The notes: a model not told the origin generated them from the letters alone. A stretch of DNA of 64,000 nucleotides from JAJEFO01 sp009843725 (GCA_965243215.1 CBDEUJ010000002.1:124001-188000), one strand, 5' to 3'. Shown: positions 43,678-53,263, counted from the first letter of the stretch. A program made the numbers and translations.

Positions 43678-44826
43678 ATGCTGGAGCCCTATGCATCGGA
43701 TCCCGCCAGTAGTCGCGGGCGCTTGTTTCCGGAGGAGCAAAGCGCCTTTCGGTCGTGCTATCAGCGCGACCGCGACCGTATCATTCACTCCAGCGCTTTC
43801 CGCCGGCTCAAGCACAAGACGCAGGTCTTCATCGAACATGAGGGGGACTATTTCCGGACGAGACTGACGCATTCGATCGAAGTCGCTCAGGTGGCGCGCA
43901 CCATCTCCAACGCGCTCGGATTCAACACGGAACTGACCGAAGCCGTGGCCCTGGCGCACGATCTTGGCCATACGCCGTTCGGCCACACCGGCGAGGATGC
44001 CCTTGCGGAACTGATGGCGCCTCACGGCGGATTCGATCACAACGCGCAGGCGTTGCGCATCGTGACTGATCTGGAGCGTCACTATGCCGATTTTGACGGG
44101 CTGAACCTCACTTGGGAAACGCTGGAAGGAATCGCGAAGCACAATGGCCCGGTGACCGGTGACCTGCCTTGGGCGCTTGCGGCCTACCAGCAGCGTCACG
44201 ATCTCGAAACGGACACTTTCGCCAGCGCGGAGGCTCAGGTGGCTGCGGTTTCGGACGACATCGCCTACAACCACCATGACCTGCATGACGGATTGAGGGC
44301 GAAGCTGTTTTCAACCGATGACCTGGCCGGGTTGCCGATTCTGTGCCGGTGCTTCGAGCGCGTGGACGAACTGTATCCGGGTCTCGACCGCTATCGCCGT
44401 CGCCACGAGGCGTTGCGCCGGTTCTTCGGCGTATTGGTCGAGGACGTGATTGAAGTTGCCAGGCAGAACCTGGCCAGGCTCGCACCGCGAACATCAGACG
44501 ACATTCGAAATGCCGGATTCCAGATCATTCGGTTCTCGGATGCACTTCATCAGGATCTGAAGGTGATTCGCGATTTCCTGTTTGACCGGATGTACCGTGC
44601 CCCGTCAGTGGTCAACAAGCGCAAGGAGGTCACGGGCGTGGTCAGGGACCTGTTTCCGTATCTTCTCGAGCGCCCGGAAAGGCTGCCCAGCCGCTGGCGC
44701 GAGAACATCGAGAAGGCTGACGGCGGGACCGAGCTTGCCCGAATCGTATCGGACTACATTGCCGGGATGACGGACCGGTTCGCGCTCCAGTGTCACGAGA
44801 AATTCATCAACGAACGAATGCGCTGA
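43678..44826 (+). CDS. dgt: deoxyguanosinetriphosphate triphosphohydrolase-like protein
   Basis: This is a 382-residue HD-domain phosphohydrolase. The HD core is visible: FRTRLTHSIEVAQVARTIS (metal His), LAHDLGHTPFGHTGEDAL (His-Asp, then the G-H pair) and AVSDDIAYNHHDLHDGL (late Asp). The N-terminal FRRLKHKTQVF segment is standard. It hydrolyses dNTPs to deoxynucleoside and triphosphate. Length fits the alphaproteobacterial short type. ATG 43678 follows gagagagg at 43668-43675 and the frame upstream overlaps erpA, so this start is preferred. It lies 65 bp before argS. Confidence 0.93.
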   Translation: MLEPYASDPASSRGRLFPEEQSAFRSCYQRDRDRIIHSSAFRRLKHKTQVFIEHEGDYFRTRLTHSIEVAQVARTISNALGFNTELTEAVALAHDLGHTPFGHTGEDALAELMAPHGGFDHNAQALRIVTDLERHYADFDGLNLTWETLEGIAKHNGPVTGDLPWALAAYQQRHDLETDTFASAEAQVAAVSDDIAYNHHDLHDGLRAKLFSTDDLAGLPILCRCFERVDELYPGLDRYRRRHEALRRFFGVLVEDVIEVARQNLARLAPRTSDDIRNAGFQIIRFSDALHQDLKVIRDFLFDRMYRAPSVVNKRKEVTGVVRDLFPYLLERPERLPSRWRENIEKADGGTELARIVSDYIAGMTDRFALQCHEKFINERMR

Positions 44827-44857
44827 GCCCGGTTCCAGGTTTCTGTCGCACCTCAGT

Positions 44858-44885
44858 TTGACTGCAACTGATTGAATGATAAACC
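44858..44885 (+). promoter_or_regulatory. predicted argS promoter placing the start at or near the ATG
   Basis: A -35-like TTGACT (44858-44863) and a -10-like TAAACC (44880-44885) are 16 bp apart. Transcription would begin about 44891-44893, where the argS ATG (44892) lies. No Shine-Dalgarno is present before argS, so a leaderless mRNA fits. Confidence 0.45.
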
Positions 44886-44891
44886 GCGCGC

Positions 44892-46616
44892 ATGAACGTC
44901 TTCAGCGAAATCCGCACATCGGTTCTGGAAACGCTTGACGCCTTGGTGGCGGAGGGCGTGCTGCCGGCCGACCTCTCATGGGGCGGTGTAACGGTGGAGC
45001 CGCCAAGGGATGCGGCCCATGGCGACATGGCGACGAATGCTGCGATGGTGCTTGCAAGACTTGCAGGCAAGCCCCCGCGGGATCTCGCCGAAGTGCTGGC
45101 CGAGAGGTTGATGAATGATCCGAACATCGTTCGCGCCGAAGTTGCGGGTCCCGGCTTCATAAACCTGCGACTGGCTCCCGTGATCTGGCATGACGTGCTG
45201 GCGGAAGCGATCGATGCAGGACCGCAATTCGGTCATTCCGGCATGGGAGCCGGCGTCAAGGTCAATGTCGAGTTCGTGTCCGCCAACCCGACCGGACCCC
45301 TGCATGTCGGCAACCTGCGGGGAGCGGTCTTTGGCGACGCGCTCGCATCGCTCCTGGAATTCACGGGTTATGACGTCACGCGCGAGTACTACGTCAATGA
45401 CGGCGGCACGCAGGTCGACACATTGGCACGGTCGGTCTTCCTCCGCTACCTTGAGACGCATGGACAGGACGTCGTGTTCGACGAGGACGCGTACCCGGGC
45501 GACTATCTGGTTCCGGTGGCGGAAGCGCTCAAGGAAAGCGTGGGCGACGCGTATGTCGGCAAGGACGAGGGGGCCTGGCTGACGAAAGTCAGGGAATTCG
45601 CGACCCAAGAGATGATGAAGCTGATCCGGGAGGACCTTTCGGCCATCGGAGTGAAGATGGACGTGTTCTTCAGCGAGAGGTCGCTCTTTGGCACGGGTCG
45701 GATCGAGGCGGCGGTTGAAGAGTTGAAGAGGCGCGATCTCATCTATCAGGGCACGCTTGAGCCGCCCAAGGGCAGGCAGCCTGAAGACTGGGAGCCACGC
45801 GAACAGACTCTTTTCCGTTCCACGGCTCACGGCGACGACGTGGACCGGCCGATCATGAAGTCGGACGGTTCATGGACGTACTTTGCGCCGGACATCGCAT
45901 ATCACTGGGACAAGATCCTGCGCGGCTATGACGAACTGATCGACATTTTCGGCGCCGACCACGGCGGATACGTGAAGCGCATGTCGGCTGCCGTATCGGC
46001 CCTTTCGGATGGCCGCGTGCCCTTGGACATCAAGCTGACCCAGCTGGTCAGGCTCTGGGAGGGCGGCAAGCCCTTGAGGATGTCCAAACGGGCTGGCGCG
46101 TTCGTTTCACTGCAGGATCTGGTTGAGCGTGTGGGGGCGGACGTGACCCGCATGGTGATGCTGACCCGCAGGAATGACGCGCCACTGGATTTCGACCTCG
46201 CAAAGGTGACCGAACAGTCCAAGGACAATCCCGTCTTCTACGTGCAATATGCTCACGCACGCGTTCGCTCCGTGATGCGCAAGGCCGAAGAGATGCATCT
46301 CGACTGGTCCGATGATGCCGGGCTTGAGGACGAGGCTGAATTTGCCTTGGCACGCAAGGTTGCAGAGTGGCCCAGGCTGGTCGAGATCGCGGCGCGAATC
46401 CATGAACCGCACCGGGTGGCATTCTATCTCCATGACCTCGCATCCGAGTTCCATGCCCTTTGGAATCTTGGCAATTCCAAGCCTGCACTGCGATTCTTGC
46501 ACGAAGGGGATCCAGGGGCGACAGCAAGGAAAATAGCGCTTCCGCGCGCCGTGGGCATTGTAATTTCCAATGGATTGGGTATTCTGGGCGTGGCGCCGGT
46601 CGAGGAAATGCGCTGA
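44892..46616 (+). CDS. argS: arginyl-tRNA synthetase
   Basis: This is a 574-residue class I synthetase that charges tRNA-Arg. The HIGH motif reads HVGN in PTGPLHVGNLRGA (about residue 142), and KMSKS reads RMSKRAG (about residue 397). The N-terminal Add-1 domain (FINLRLAP at about 90) and C-terminal DALR anticodon-binding domain (YVQYAHARVRSVMRK, then AFYLHDLASEFHALWN) are present. It heads the argS - SPOR - nagZ - scpA - scpB cluster that is typical for Rhodobacterales. No Shine-Dalgarno precedes the start. Confidence 0.97.
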   Translation: MNVFSEIRTSVLETLDALVAEGVLPADLSWGGVTVEPPRDAAHGDMATNAAMVLARLAGKPPRDLAEVLAERLMNDPNIVRAEVAGPGFINLRLAPVIWHDVLAEAIDAGPQFGHSGMGAGVKVNVEFVSANPTGPLHVGNLRGAVFGDALASLLEFTGYDVTREYYVNDGGTQVDTLARSVFLRYLETHGQDVVFDEDAYPGDYLVPVAEALKESVGDAYVGKDEGAWLTKVREFATQEMMKLIREDLSAIGVKMDVFFSERSLFGTGRIEAAVEELKRRDLIYQGTLEPPKGRQPEDWEPREQTLFRSTAHGDDVDRPIMKSDGSWTYFAPDIAYHWDKILRGYDELIDIFGADHGGYVKRMSAAVSALSDGRVPLDIKLTQLVRLWEGGKPLRMSKRAGAFVSLQDLVERVGADVTRMVMLTRRNDAPLDFDLAKVTEQSKDNPVFYVQYAHARVRSVMRKAEEMHLDWSDDAGLEDEAEFALARKVAEWPRLVEIAARIHEPHRVAFYLHDLASEFHALWNLGNSKPALRFLHEGDPGATARKIALPRAVGIVISNGLGILGVAPVEEMR

Positions 46617-46695
46617 ATGTAACAGGTGCCCGGACCGTGCGCGAGACGAGCAGGATGACCGCTGGAACAACCGGTGGCAGCATTGAGGCACGGAA

Positions 46696-47634
46696 ATGAC
46701 GGCGATCAATTTCGAAGATCAGGAGGAATCTGCCGAGGCCGGGTTCTTGGCGGCTGCCATGAATTGGGCCGGGGCGCTCCTTTCGGTCCTGCTGATTGCG
46801 GGACTGACGGCTTGGGCATGGCAGCTATGGGTCAGGGACGTGACAGGCGTGCCGGTGATAAAGGCGCTTTCGGGCCCGATGCGGGTGTTGCCCGAAGATC
46901 CCGGCGGGTTGGCAAGCGAAAATCGGGGCCTGACGGTCAACCGGATCGCGGAGGAACGGACGGATGTTGCCCCTGCGAAGAAGGTGGTTCTGGTTTCTGA
47001 GCCTGTTGCTCTGGACGAAAACGAGGATCTTGCAATGGGGGCGCTGCCGGGCGCCGCTGATGCTGGAGCAGGCGCGGCGCGGTCCGGCAACGCGATCGAT
47101 GTTGAAGAGGCGGTCGTGACGGTAGGTGAAGCTCCCAGGTTCGGTACGGGACAGGTGGTTGTCGGTCAGGAAAATGCGGTGCTTTCCGGAACGGACCGGG
47201 CCGTTCGGGAAGCGCTGGCAGATGTCTTGGCGGCATCCACGGCCACGACGATAGGCGCGACCGGCGCCAGGACGATTCCGGTGACATTTCGACCGCCTCC
47301 GCGTCGTCCGGAAGGCCTGCAAGCCTCGGCCGCACCTGTCGCAGTGCCAAGCACCGGTGATGTCCAGCTCTCGGCAATCCCGCCGGGCACGAGACTCGTG
47401 CAATTCGGCGCCTTTGGAGATGCGGGTGCTGCGCATGCTGAGTGGGACGGGATCGTTGCCCGCTTTGGCGACTACATGGTCGGCAAGCAACGGGTCGTAC
47501 AGGAAGTGGTGTCAGGTGACCGCACGTTCGTGCGTTTGCGGGCAACGGGCTTTGTTGATTTGGCCGATGCCCGGCGCTTTTGCTCTGTACTGCAGGCGGA
47601 AGGTGCGGACTGCATTCCGGTCGTGCAGCAGTAG
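46696..47634 (+). CDS. SPOR-domain protein, membrane-anchored
   Basis: This is a 312-residue protein with one transmembrane helix at about residues 17-42 and a low-complexity, Ala/Val/Pro-rich periplasmic linker. The C-terminal SPOR domain (about residues 230-310) starts at TRLVQFGAFGDAGAAHAEWD and ends at FCSVLQAEGADCIPVVQ. SPOR domains bind denuded glycan strands at the septum. The gene lies between argS and nagZ, whose GTG start directly abuts its stop. Two Cys in the SPOR end could form a disulfide. It likely couples division-site glycan to recycling. Confidence 0.88.
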   Translation: MTAINFEDQEESAEAGFLAAAMNWAGALLSVLLIAGLTAWAWQLWVRDVTGVPVIKALSGPMRVLPEDPGGLASENRGLTVNRIAEERTDVAPAKKVVLVSEPVALDENEDLAMGALPGAADAGAGAARSGNAIDVEEAVVTVGEAPRFGTGQVVVGQENAVLSGTDRAVREALADVLAASTATTIGATGARTIPVTFRPPPRRPEGLQASAAPVAVPSTGDVQLSAIPPGTRLVQFGAFGDAGAAHAEWDGIVARFGDYMVGKQRVVQEVVSGDRTFVRLRATGFVDLADARRFCSVLQAEGADCIPVVQQ

Positions 47635-48669
47635 GTGCCAAGGGGCGCGTATATCTTTGCACCTTCCGGACCTGAGCTTGGTTCCCGGGAAGCCAGGTTC
47701 TTCTCCGAGGCAGAGCCCTTCGGGTTCATCATGTTTCAACGGAACTGCAGGTCGCCAGACCAGCTTCGCCGCTTGACGGCGGCGCTTCGCGAGGCCGTCG
47801 GGCGCCATGCACCGATTTTGATTGATCAGGAGGGCGGCCGCGTTCAGCGGATGCGGGCACCCCATTGGCGCGAGTGGATGCCCCCCCTCGACCAAGTGGA
47901 TGCGCTTGCCAGCAGTGGTGGCGTGTCGCCCAAGGCCGAAAGGGCAATGTATCTGCGCGGATTCCTGATTGGCACCGAGCTTCTCGATCATGGGATAGAC
48001 GTGAACTGCGCCCCATGCGCGGACGTTGCCAGGCCCGGAACCCATCCCTTCCTCAAGAATCGTTGCCTCGGCTCGTCCCCTCCCGTGGTGACGGTCATGG
48101 CGCGTGCGCTTGCCGCCGGCCTGACGGATGCGGGCTGCCTGCCTGTTCTCAAGCATGCGCCTGGCCATGGACGCGCGACACGCGACAGTCACGAGGCCCT
48201 GCCTTGCATTGACGCATCGCTTGCCGAACTTTGGGAGACCGACTTCCTGCCGTTTCGTAAACTCGCGGACCTGCCAATGACGATGACGGCTCACGTTGTC
48301 CTTCCCGAAATCGATCCTGAAAGGCCGGTAACGCTTTCCGAAGCCGGCGTGACGTATCTGCGCGAAGAGCTTGGGCTTTCGGGACTTTTGCTGACGGACG
48401 ACATCTCGATGGGGGCTTTGTCCGGGAAGGTCGAATCTCGCGCAGCTTCGGCACGTGAGGCCGGATGCGACCTGGTGCTCCATTGCAGCGGCGACCTCTC
48501 CGAAATGTCGGCGATTGCGGCCGCCGTGGGTGAAATGTCGTCATCGGCCCGGAGATTGGCAGATATTGCGTTTTCTGGACGAACGAGCCCACTAGATGTT
48601 GACATTTGCGACTTTGAAGCCGAGTTTGCGGCACTGACGCAGGAGGCGAAAGAGAATGCCGGATGGTGA
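47635..48669 (+). CDS. nagZ: beta-N-acetylhexosaminidase (GH3)
   Basis: This is a 344-residue NagZ. It releases GlcNAc from anhydromuropeptides in peptidoglycan recycling, in the cytosol. The family motif KHAPGHGRATRDSHEALP (about residues 167-184; the His and Asp form the catalytic dyad) and LLTDDISMGAL (nucleophile Asp, about 255) are clear, as is DQEGGRVQRM at the substrate site. GTG 47635 directly follows the SPOR stop and is the only start covering the conserved N-terminus. The 3' end overlaps scpA by 14 bases. Confidence 0.94.
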   Translation: MPRGAYIFAPSGPELGSREARFFSEAEPFGFIMFQRNCRSPDQLRRLTAALREAVGRHAPILIDQEGGRVQRMRAPHWREWMPPLDQVDALASSGGVSPKAERAMYLRGFLIGTELLDHGIDVNCAPCADVARPGTHPFLKNRCLGSSPPVVTVMARALAAGLTDAGCLPVLKHAPGHGRATRDSHEALPCIDASLAELWETDFLPFRKLADLPMTMTAHVVLPEIDPERPVTLSEAGVTYLREELGLSGLLLTDDISMGALSGKVESRAASAREAGCDLVLHCSGDLSEMSAIAAAVGEMSSSARRLADIAFSGRTSPLDVDICDFEAEFAALTQEAKENAGW

Positions 48670-49438
48670 TGCGGATTTTGTCGAGGTCGAGGCTCGCGTC
48701 GAACCCGATGCGCTGTTCGTCGACGTGGATGGGTTCGAGGGGCCGCTCGACCTGCTTCTCCAGCTTGCGCGGAACCAGAAAGTGGATCTTCGCAAGATCA
48801 GCGTGCTGGCGCTTGCAGAGCAGTACCTCCTGTTCATCGAGCGCGCGAAAACCCTCAGAATCGAGCTTGCGGCCGACTATCTGGTCCTGGCGGCCTGGCT
48901 GACCTTTCTGAAGTCGCGACTGCTCTTGCCGCGAGACCCGGATGACGAGGGACAGTCTGGCGAGGAGCTTGCAGCCCATCTTGCGTTCCAGCTCGAACGC
49001 CTGTCCGCGATGCGGGACACCGCGGCCAAGCTCATGGCGCGGGATCAGAGGGGAAGGGACTTCTTTGTGCGCGGCGTTCCGGAAGACGTGAGTCGCGTTC
49101 GCCGCGTTCGCTACACCGCGTCGCTTCTGGATCTCATGCAGGGCTATGCCCGGGTTCGCACCCGGGACGAGTTTCGCCCGTTCACGTTCATCCGTGAACA
49201 CGTGATGACGCTCGAGCACGCGCTTGAGCGAATGCGGGGCCTGATCGGATATGCGGGCGAATGGACCGATCTCATGTCCTACTTGCCTCAAGGCTGGGAG
49301 ACCGACCCCAAACGGCGTCGGTCGGCCACTGCATCGCATTTTGCCGCATCGCTGGAACTTGCGAAGGGCGGCGCAATTCAGATTCGGCAAAGCGAGACAT
49401 TCGCACCGATTCAGATCAAGGCGGTTCAGGGTGGTTGA
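48656..49438 (+). CDS. scpA: segregation and condensation protein A
   Basis: This is a 260-residue ScpA, the kleisin subunit of the SMC-ScpAB complex that organises and segregates the chromosome. The N-terminal helix-bundle contact with SMC is visible as FEGPLDLLLQLARNQKVDLRKI, followed by LADYLVLAAWLTFLKSRLLLP. The C-terminal winged helix follows the SLELAKGGAIQIRQ strand. ATG 48656 overlaps nagZ by 14 bases and the gene overlaps scpB by eight, so the three are translationally coupled. The smc gene is not in the window. Confidence 0.95.
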   Translation: MPDGDADFVEVEARVEPDALFVDVDGFEGPLDLLLQLARNQKVDLRKISVLALAEQYLLFIERAKTLRIELAADYLVLAAWLTFLKSRLLLPRDPDDEGQSGEELAAHLAFQLERLSAMRDTAAKLMARDQRGRDFFVRGVPEDVSRVRRVRYTASLLDLMQGYARVRTRDEFRPFTFIREHVMTLEHALERMRGLIGYAGEWTDLMSYLPQGWETDPKRRRSATASHFAASLELAKGGAIQIRQSETFAPIQIKAVQGG

Positions 49439-50105
49439 CGCGGACGAGGACCTTGGGGCGCTTGACAGCCTGTTCGAAGCTCCCCCGCTGGACGAGCAGG
49501 AGCGGATGGTCGAGGCCATGCTTTTCGCGTCAGCGGAGCCGGTTTCCGTTGCCGACCTCAATGCCCGCATGCCCCACGGAAGCGATGCGGCCAAGGCACT
49601 TGAATTGCTGAAGGCACGTTACGAGGGGCGAGGCGTGAACGTGCGAAAGTCAGGTGATGGCTGGGCCATCCGAACGTCGCCTGATCTCGGTTTCCTGATG
49701 ACGAAGGAGACTGTTGAGACGCGCAGGCTGAGCCGCGCCGCGATCGAGACGTTGACGATCATTGCCTATCACCAGCCTGCGACCCGGGCGGAGATCGAGG
49801 AAATTCGCGGCGTGAGTGTCAGCCGGGGAACGCTTGACCAGCTTTTCGAGCTCGAATGGATAAGGCTGGGTCGCCGGAGGATGACTCCCGGGCGACCGGT
49901 GACCTATGTAGTGACCCAGACCTTCCTGGACCATTTTGGGCTTGAAAGCACGAAGGACTTGCCCGGCTTGAAGGAGCTTCGGTCGGCGGGCCTTCTGGAT
50001 AGCCGTCCTCCTCCCGGCACCACGCCCGACGAGCGCGGCGAGGAGACTGACTGCCAGCCAGAAATGTTCGTCGAGGACGAAGAAGCGGACGCGAGGGACG
50101 CGTAG
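49431..50105 (+). CDS. scpB: segregation and condensation protein B
   Basis: This is a 224-residue ScpB, which dimerises and binds ScpA to form the SMC loader. Two winged-helix domains are seen: residues about 20-95 (MVEAMLFASAEPVSVADL, then WAIRTSPDLGFLM) and 100-180 (LSRAAIETLTIIAYHQPATRAEIEEIRGVSVS, then LGRRRMTPGRPVTYVVT). GTG 49431 overlaps the scpA stop by eight bases and fits the family start. The acidic C-terminal tail (EDEEADARDA) is variable in the family. In many Rhodobacterales tatA follows scpB; here a gene-free 638-bp stretch follows. Confidence 0.94.
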   Translation: MVDADEDLGALDSLFEAPPLDEQERMVEAMLFASAEPVSVADLNARMPHGSDAAKALELLKARYEGRGVNVRKSGDGWAIRTSPDLGFLMTKETVETRRLSRAAIETLTIIAYHQPATRAEIEEIRGVSVSRGTLDQLFELEWIRLGRRRMTPGRPVTYVVTQTFLDHFGLESTKDLPGLKELRSAGLLDSRPPPGTTPDERGEETDCQPEMFVEDEEADARDA

Positions 50106-50743
50106 CGCGGGTCATGCCCGCTTGCCGATGCCGCGGCGGGCATGCCTGAACTGTCGGGAGAGATGGTGCGCTCGGGCTTCCCTCATGTTCGACTGTCGGT
50201 TCAGGGTGGAAAGGAGTCGCCCACTGCGCACCTTGGCCGAGCGTCGCATACTTGCTCCTCCTGAAGAAAATCTTTCTCGGGGGTGCGACGATTGCGGACA
50301 TGTCCGGCTCAAGCCAAGGACACGGAGGCGGAAAGCGACCAAGACAGGCACTGAAGATCGGCAGAGACTTGCAGAACGGGCTGCAACTGGTCGGCAACTG
50401 AAAAAGGGGATCTGCCAGGAAGGGCCAGAAAGACTGCCTGGGCACTTCGCAACACATCCAGTCTTGTGGCATCGACGAGGTCTTTTCGTCGATCTGAAGA
50501 TCTGTTCCTCGAAGCTCGCCCTTCAGTGGACGCGATCGAAGGCCGCCTCCATCGCGATTGTCCGGGCGCACAGCTCCCGGTCGTTCAGGATCATGTTTTC
50601 CCCCGCCCGGACCAGGGCCGCTCCGCGAAGCGGTGCAGTCCCGGATCTTCCGCGGTAACGGATCCTTGGGGCCGGATTGTCGCAAGCCTGCCATTCAAAT
50701 TCGCCACGTAAGGGCGTGAATCGGTCCAAAGGGAGTGCAGGTC
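50106..50743. other. 638-bp region with no supported gene; stem-loop after scpB
   Basis: A 9-bp perfect inverted repeat (50113-50121 with 50136-50144, 14-nt loop) follows the scpB stop, without a T-run. A 178-codon frame at 50122-50658 is Arg/Cys-rich with no family features and is not supported. The rest shows nothing recognisable. Confidence 0.45.
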
Positions 50744-51538
50744 CTATTGCGTTCGCGCCTGCTGGCCGAACCGGTACAAGATCATCAGGCGCGCCATGCC
50801 GCCCCGGTTGTCGAGTGAGTAGGTGCAGGGTCTGAACTCGCCGCCCCGACCACAGCGATTGTTGCCGGATGCGTTCACCTGATAGTTCTCCTGCCCGAAG
50901 TCAAAGCGCGTCCCGTCGATTCGCACGGCCCACCCGGAGGAGAGCGGCATCTCGAAACCCACCCCGAGCGCCCATCCGATCCGGGTTTCGTCACTCCGGA
51001 ACGAGTCGTCGCCGTCAAAGAGCAGGTGCCCCGCAAGGCAGCCGGGCCCCCCAAAATCTATGTCAGCAACTGAATTGACGATCCGCGCAAGCGCAGGTCC
51101 GCCGCCGAGAAAGACCTGGGCGTTCCCGACATCCATGTCGAGGCCCATTCGCGCCGTGGCCATCCAGCGGATGCGTGCCGACGCGGTTTCGTCGCCACAT
51201 GTCGGATCCAGCGTGTCCGTGTCCGCAGACATGCTGCCGGCCAAGGCGTCGATCTCGATCCGCAGCCCCGCGCGACCCAAGTCAAAACGGCGGCCTGCCA
51301 GCACTCCGACAGCCGCGGCCGGACCGCTGAACTTGTTGGTCGATCCCGGATTGCCCCAATCGGCAAATCCATCGACATCAACGATCTTGTTCGCCACCTT
51401 TCCGGTGCCGGCGAACAGTCCGGCGTAATTCCCGTTGCCACCACTGTCGGTAGCTCGTGTCTGCGCGGCACTGAATGCCAAAATGACGAGAGCAGCCACG
51501 GTGATGGCCTGCCACCGCCAGGGAAAGTCCTGTTTCAT
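50744..51538 (-). CDS. outer-membrane beta-barrel protein
   Basis: This is a 264-residue protein with a signal peptide (residues 1-30, cut near TRA-TDSGG) and a barrel of about eight strands. Strands alternate polar and hydrophobic residues (GLFAGTGKVANKIVDV, then FSGPAAAVGVLAGRR, GLDMDVGNAQVFLGGG) and the last strand ends ARLMILYRFGQQ, near the OmpA/OMP_b-brl C-terminal pattern but with Gln-Ala-Arg-Thr-Gln after the Phe. Paired Cys (CGD...CLAG, and CGRG...CTYS) may form disulfides in surface loops. The start is ATG 51538 with ggagg upstream. Function is unknown; a small porin, adhesin or structural barrel are possible. Confidence 0.75.
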   Translation of the reverse strand: MKQDFPWRWQAITVAALVILAFSAAQTRATDSGGNGNYAGLFAGTGKVANKIVDVDGFADWGNPGSTNKFSGPAAAVGVLAGRRFDLGRAGLRIEIDALAGSMSADTDTLDPTCGDETASARIRWMATARMGLDMDVGNAQVFLGGGPALARIVNSVADIDFGGPGCLAGHLLFDGDDSFRSDETRIGWALGVGFEMPLSSGWAVRIDGTRFDFGQENYQVNASGNNRCGRGGEFRPCTYSLDNRGGMARLMILYRFGQQARTQ

Positions 51539-51998
51539 GCGAATCCAGCCTCCATTGTTCTTGTTACGCGACGGCGGGGTGCACGCGCCAACCAGAAGGT
51601 CCGTAGCAGCAAGATCGACTCCGGCACGAAACAGGCGGTCCTACGCGACGTCGTTTAACATCGCGCGCTTCTTCCGTCGAGCATCAGCCGTCAAGAGTGG
51701 CGGTGCGCGGGAGCTCTTCGCAATCGGGTCAAGCTACGTCAACCGGACTGAAGGAGCAGGCCCGTGCCTGGAGGGGGAGCACGATCCGGTCAGTGCATCA
51801 GATGCATCGCGGGAGCCCCTTGGTCGCAAGAAAGTTCGGAGCGGGATCCCATGAACTGGGCGGCCCGTGACGGAACCGTTCCAGCTGTCACCGCCGTGCG
51901 GCACGGATCCGCATGCGGTTTGTGAATGAAATGGAAGTGGCCCGGGGAGAGAGGGCCGAACAGTCCCTTTCGAGGGGTTGAAATCAGGCAAGGACTTT
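51539..51998. other. 460-bp intergenic region
   Basis: It lies between the dCTP deaminase stop and the beta-barrel start on the minus strand. The right part should contain the 3' end of the deaminase mRNA and the left part the promoter of the barrel gene. No coding frame was supported. Confidence 0.4.
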
Positions 51999-53102
51999 TC
52001 AGAGCGGGGTCGCTGGCCCCATCATCCGGAACTGCTTTGAGAGCTTGAGCCCCTGGCCCTGGTAGTTGGACGAAATCGCGCTTCCATACAGCGCTGCAGG
52101 CCGAGCTGACATCCTTTCGTACACGAGGCGCCCGACAATCTGGCCATGTTCAAGAACGAACGGTGCTTCGTGGCAGCGCACTTCCAGTACGCCTCGAGAG
52201 CCTGCACCACCCGCCTCGGCCCAGCCGAATCCCGGGTCGAAGAAACCCGCATAGTGGACGCGAAACTCTCCAGCCATGGCCAGGTATGGCGCCATTTCCG
52301 CAGCATGAGTCGGTGGAATCGTCACGGCCTCCCGGCTTACCAGTATGTAGAAGGCTCCGGGGTCCAGGATGATCCTTCCTTCGCCGGTGTGGATTTCTTC
52401 CCAGAATTCGTCGGGTTCGTATCCAGCGACACTGTCAAGGTCGATCACCCCGCCATGCGGTTTGGCGCGGTAGCCAACGAGCGTTCCGTCGGCCGGATCC
52501 AGGTCGACCGAGAATCCGAGACCTTCGGAGATCATTGCCTTGCCGGAGACCAGGCCGACCTGCTTGTGGAGTGCGGCAAGGGCGGCGTCGTCCAGCGCGA
52601 CGTGTCCATCCCGGAACCGGATTTGGTTGAGCCGCATGCCTGATCGGACCAGGACAGAGAACGACCGCGGGCAGATCTCGGCGTAGAGCGGTCCATGATA
52701 GCCTGCCTGGACGCGGTCGAACTCGGTCGCGCCGTCCGTGATGGTCCGGGTCAGAAGGTCAAGCCTGCCAGTTGAGCTCTTTGCGTTCGCGACCGCTGAA
52801 ACGGTCTCGGGCAGGGCAAGTCGCTCCATCAACGGCACGACATAGACGCATCCCCTTTCGAGCACCGCGCCGCCGCCGAGATCGAATCGATGCATTTCAA
52901 ACTTTTGCAGCCGATCCTCGACGGCGGCGCCGTTCGTCGCGAGAAAGGATGCGCGGACGCGATAGGCGACGGTTCCAAGGCGCAGATCCAGCGACGCGGG
53001 CTGGACTTGCGCGTTCGCGAACTCGTCGTCAGCGTCAATCAAGCGGTTCCCGATCATGGCCCGGATTTCAGTGTCGGGCAGAACACCGGTCACGGACAGC
53101 AC
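51999..53102 (-). CDS. dcd: 2'-deoxycytidine 5'-triphosphate deaminase, double-length type
   Basis: This is a 367-residue protein, about twice the usual 190 residues of Dcd. The two halves each look like a dCTP deaminase/dUTPase trimer fold: N-terminal half with QPASLDLRLGTVAYRV and ANAKSSTGRLDLLTRTITDG (the S-S-T-G-R-L-D-x-x motif), and C-terminal half with EFRVHYAGFFDPGFGWAE and GQIVGRLVYERM. This double-domain form is usual in alphaproteobacteria. It deaminates dCTP to dUTP. GTG 53102 is the only start fitting the conserved N-terminus; a ribosome binding site is weak. It lies 161 bp from the tRNA gene. Confidence 0.9.
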   Translation of the reverse strand: MLSVTGVLPDTEIRAMIGNRLIDADDEFANAQVQPASLDLRLGTVAYRVRASFLATNGAAVEDRLQKFEMHRFDLGGGAVLERGCVYVVPLMERLALPETVSAVANAKSSTGRLDLLTRTITDGATEFDRVQAGYHGPLYAEICPRSFSVLVRSGMRLNQIRFRDGHVALDDAALAALHKQVGLVSGKAMISEGLGFSVDLDPADGTLVGYRAKPHGGVIDLDSVAGYEPDEFWEEIHTGEGRIILDPGAFYILVSREAVTIPPTHAAEMAPYLAMAGEFRVHYAGFFDPGFGWAEAGGAGSRGVLEVRCHEAPFVLEHGQIVGRLVYERMSARPAALYGSAISSNYQGQGLKLSKQFRMMGPATPL

Positions 53103-53263
53103 TCCGGCAGGGCCGTCGAATTCTCGAGGAAGGCGTCCCGATGACTTCGGTCGGTGCGGAGAGCAGACTGACGTTCTGCGTCACGGCGCGCGTGCACGCT
53201 GCTGCATTTGCGGCGCTTTCTGCATGATGGTTCCGTCATCGGTTGCCCAGGTCTTTCAGGTGA

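Noticed and set aside
50122..50658. 178-codon plus-strand frame after scpB
   Set aside because: Arg/Cys-rich composition, no ribosome binding site; it also overlaps the post-scpB stem-loop.
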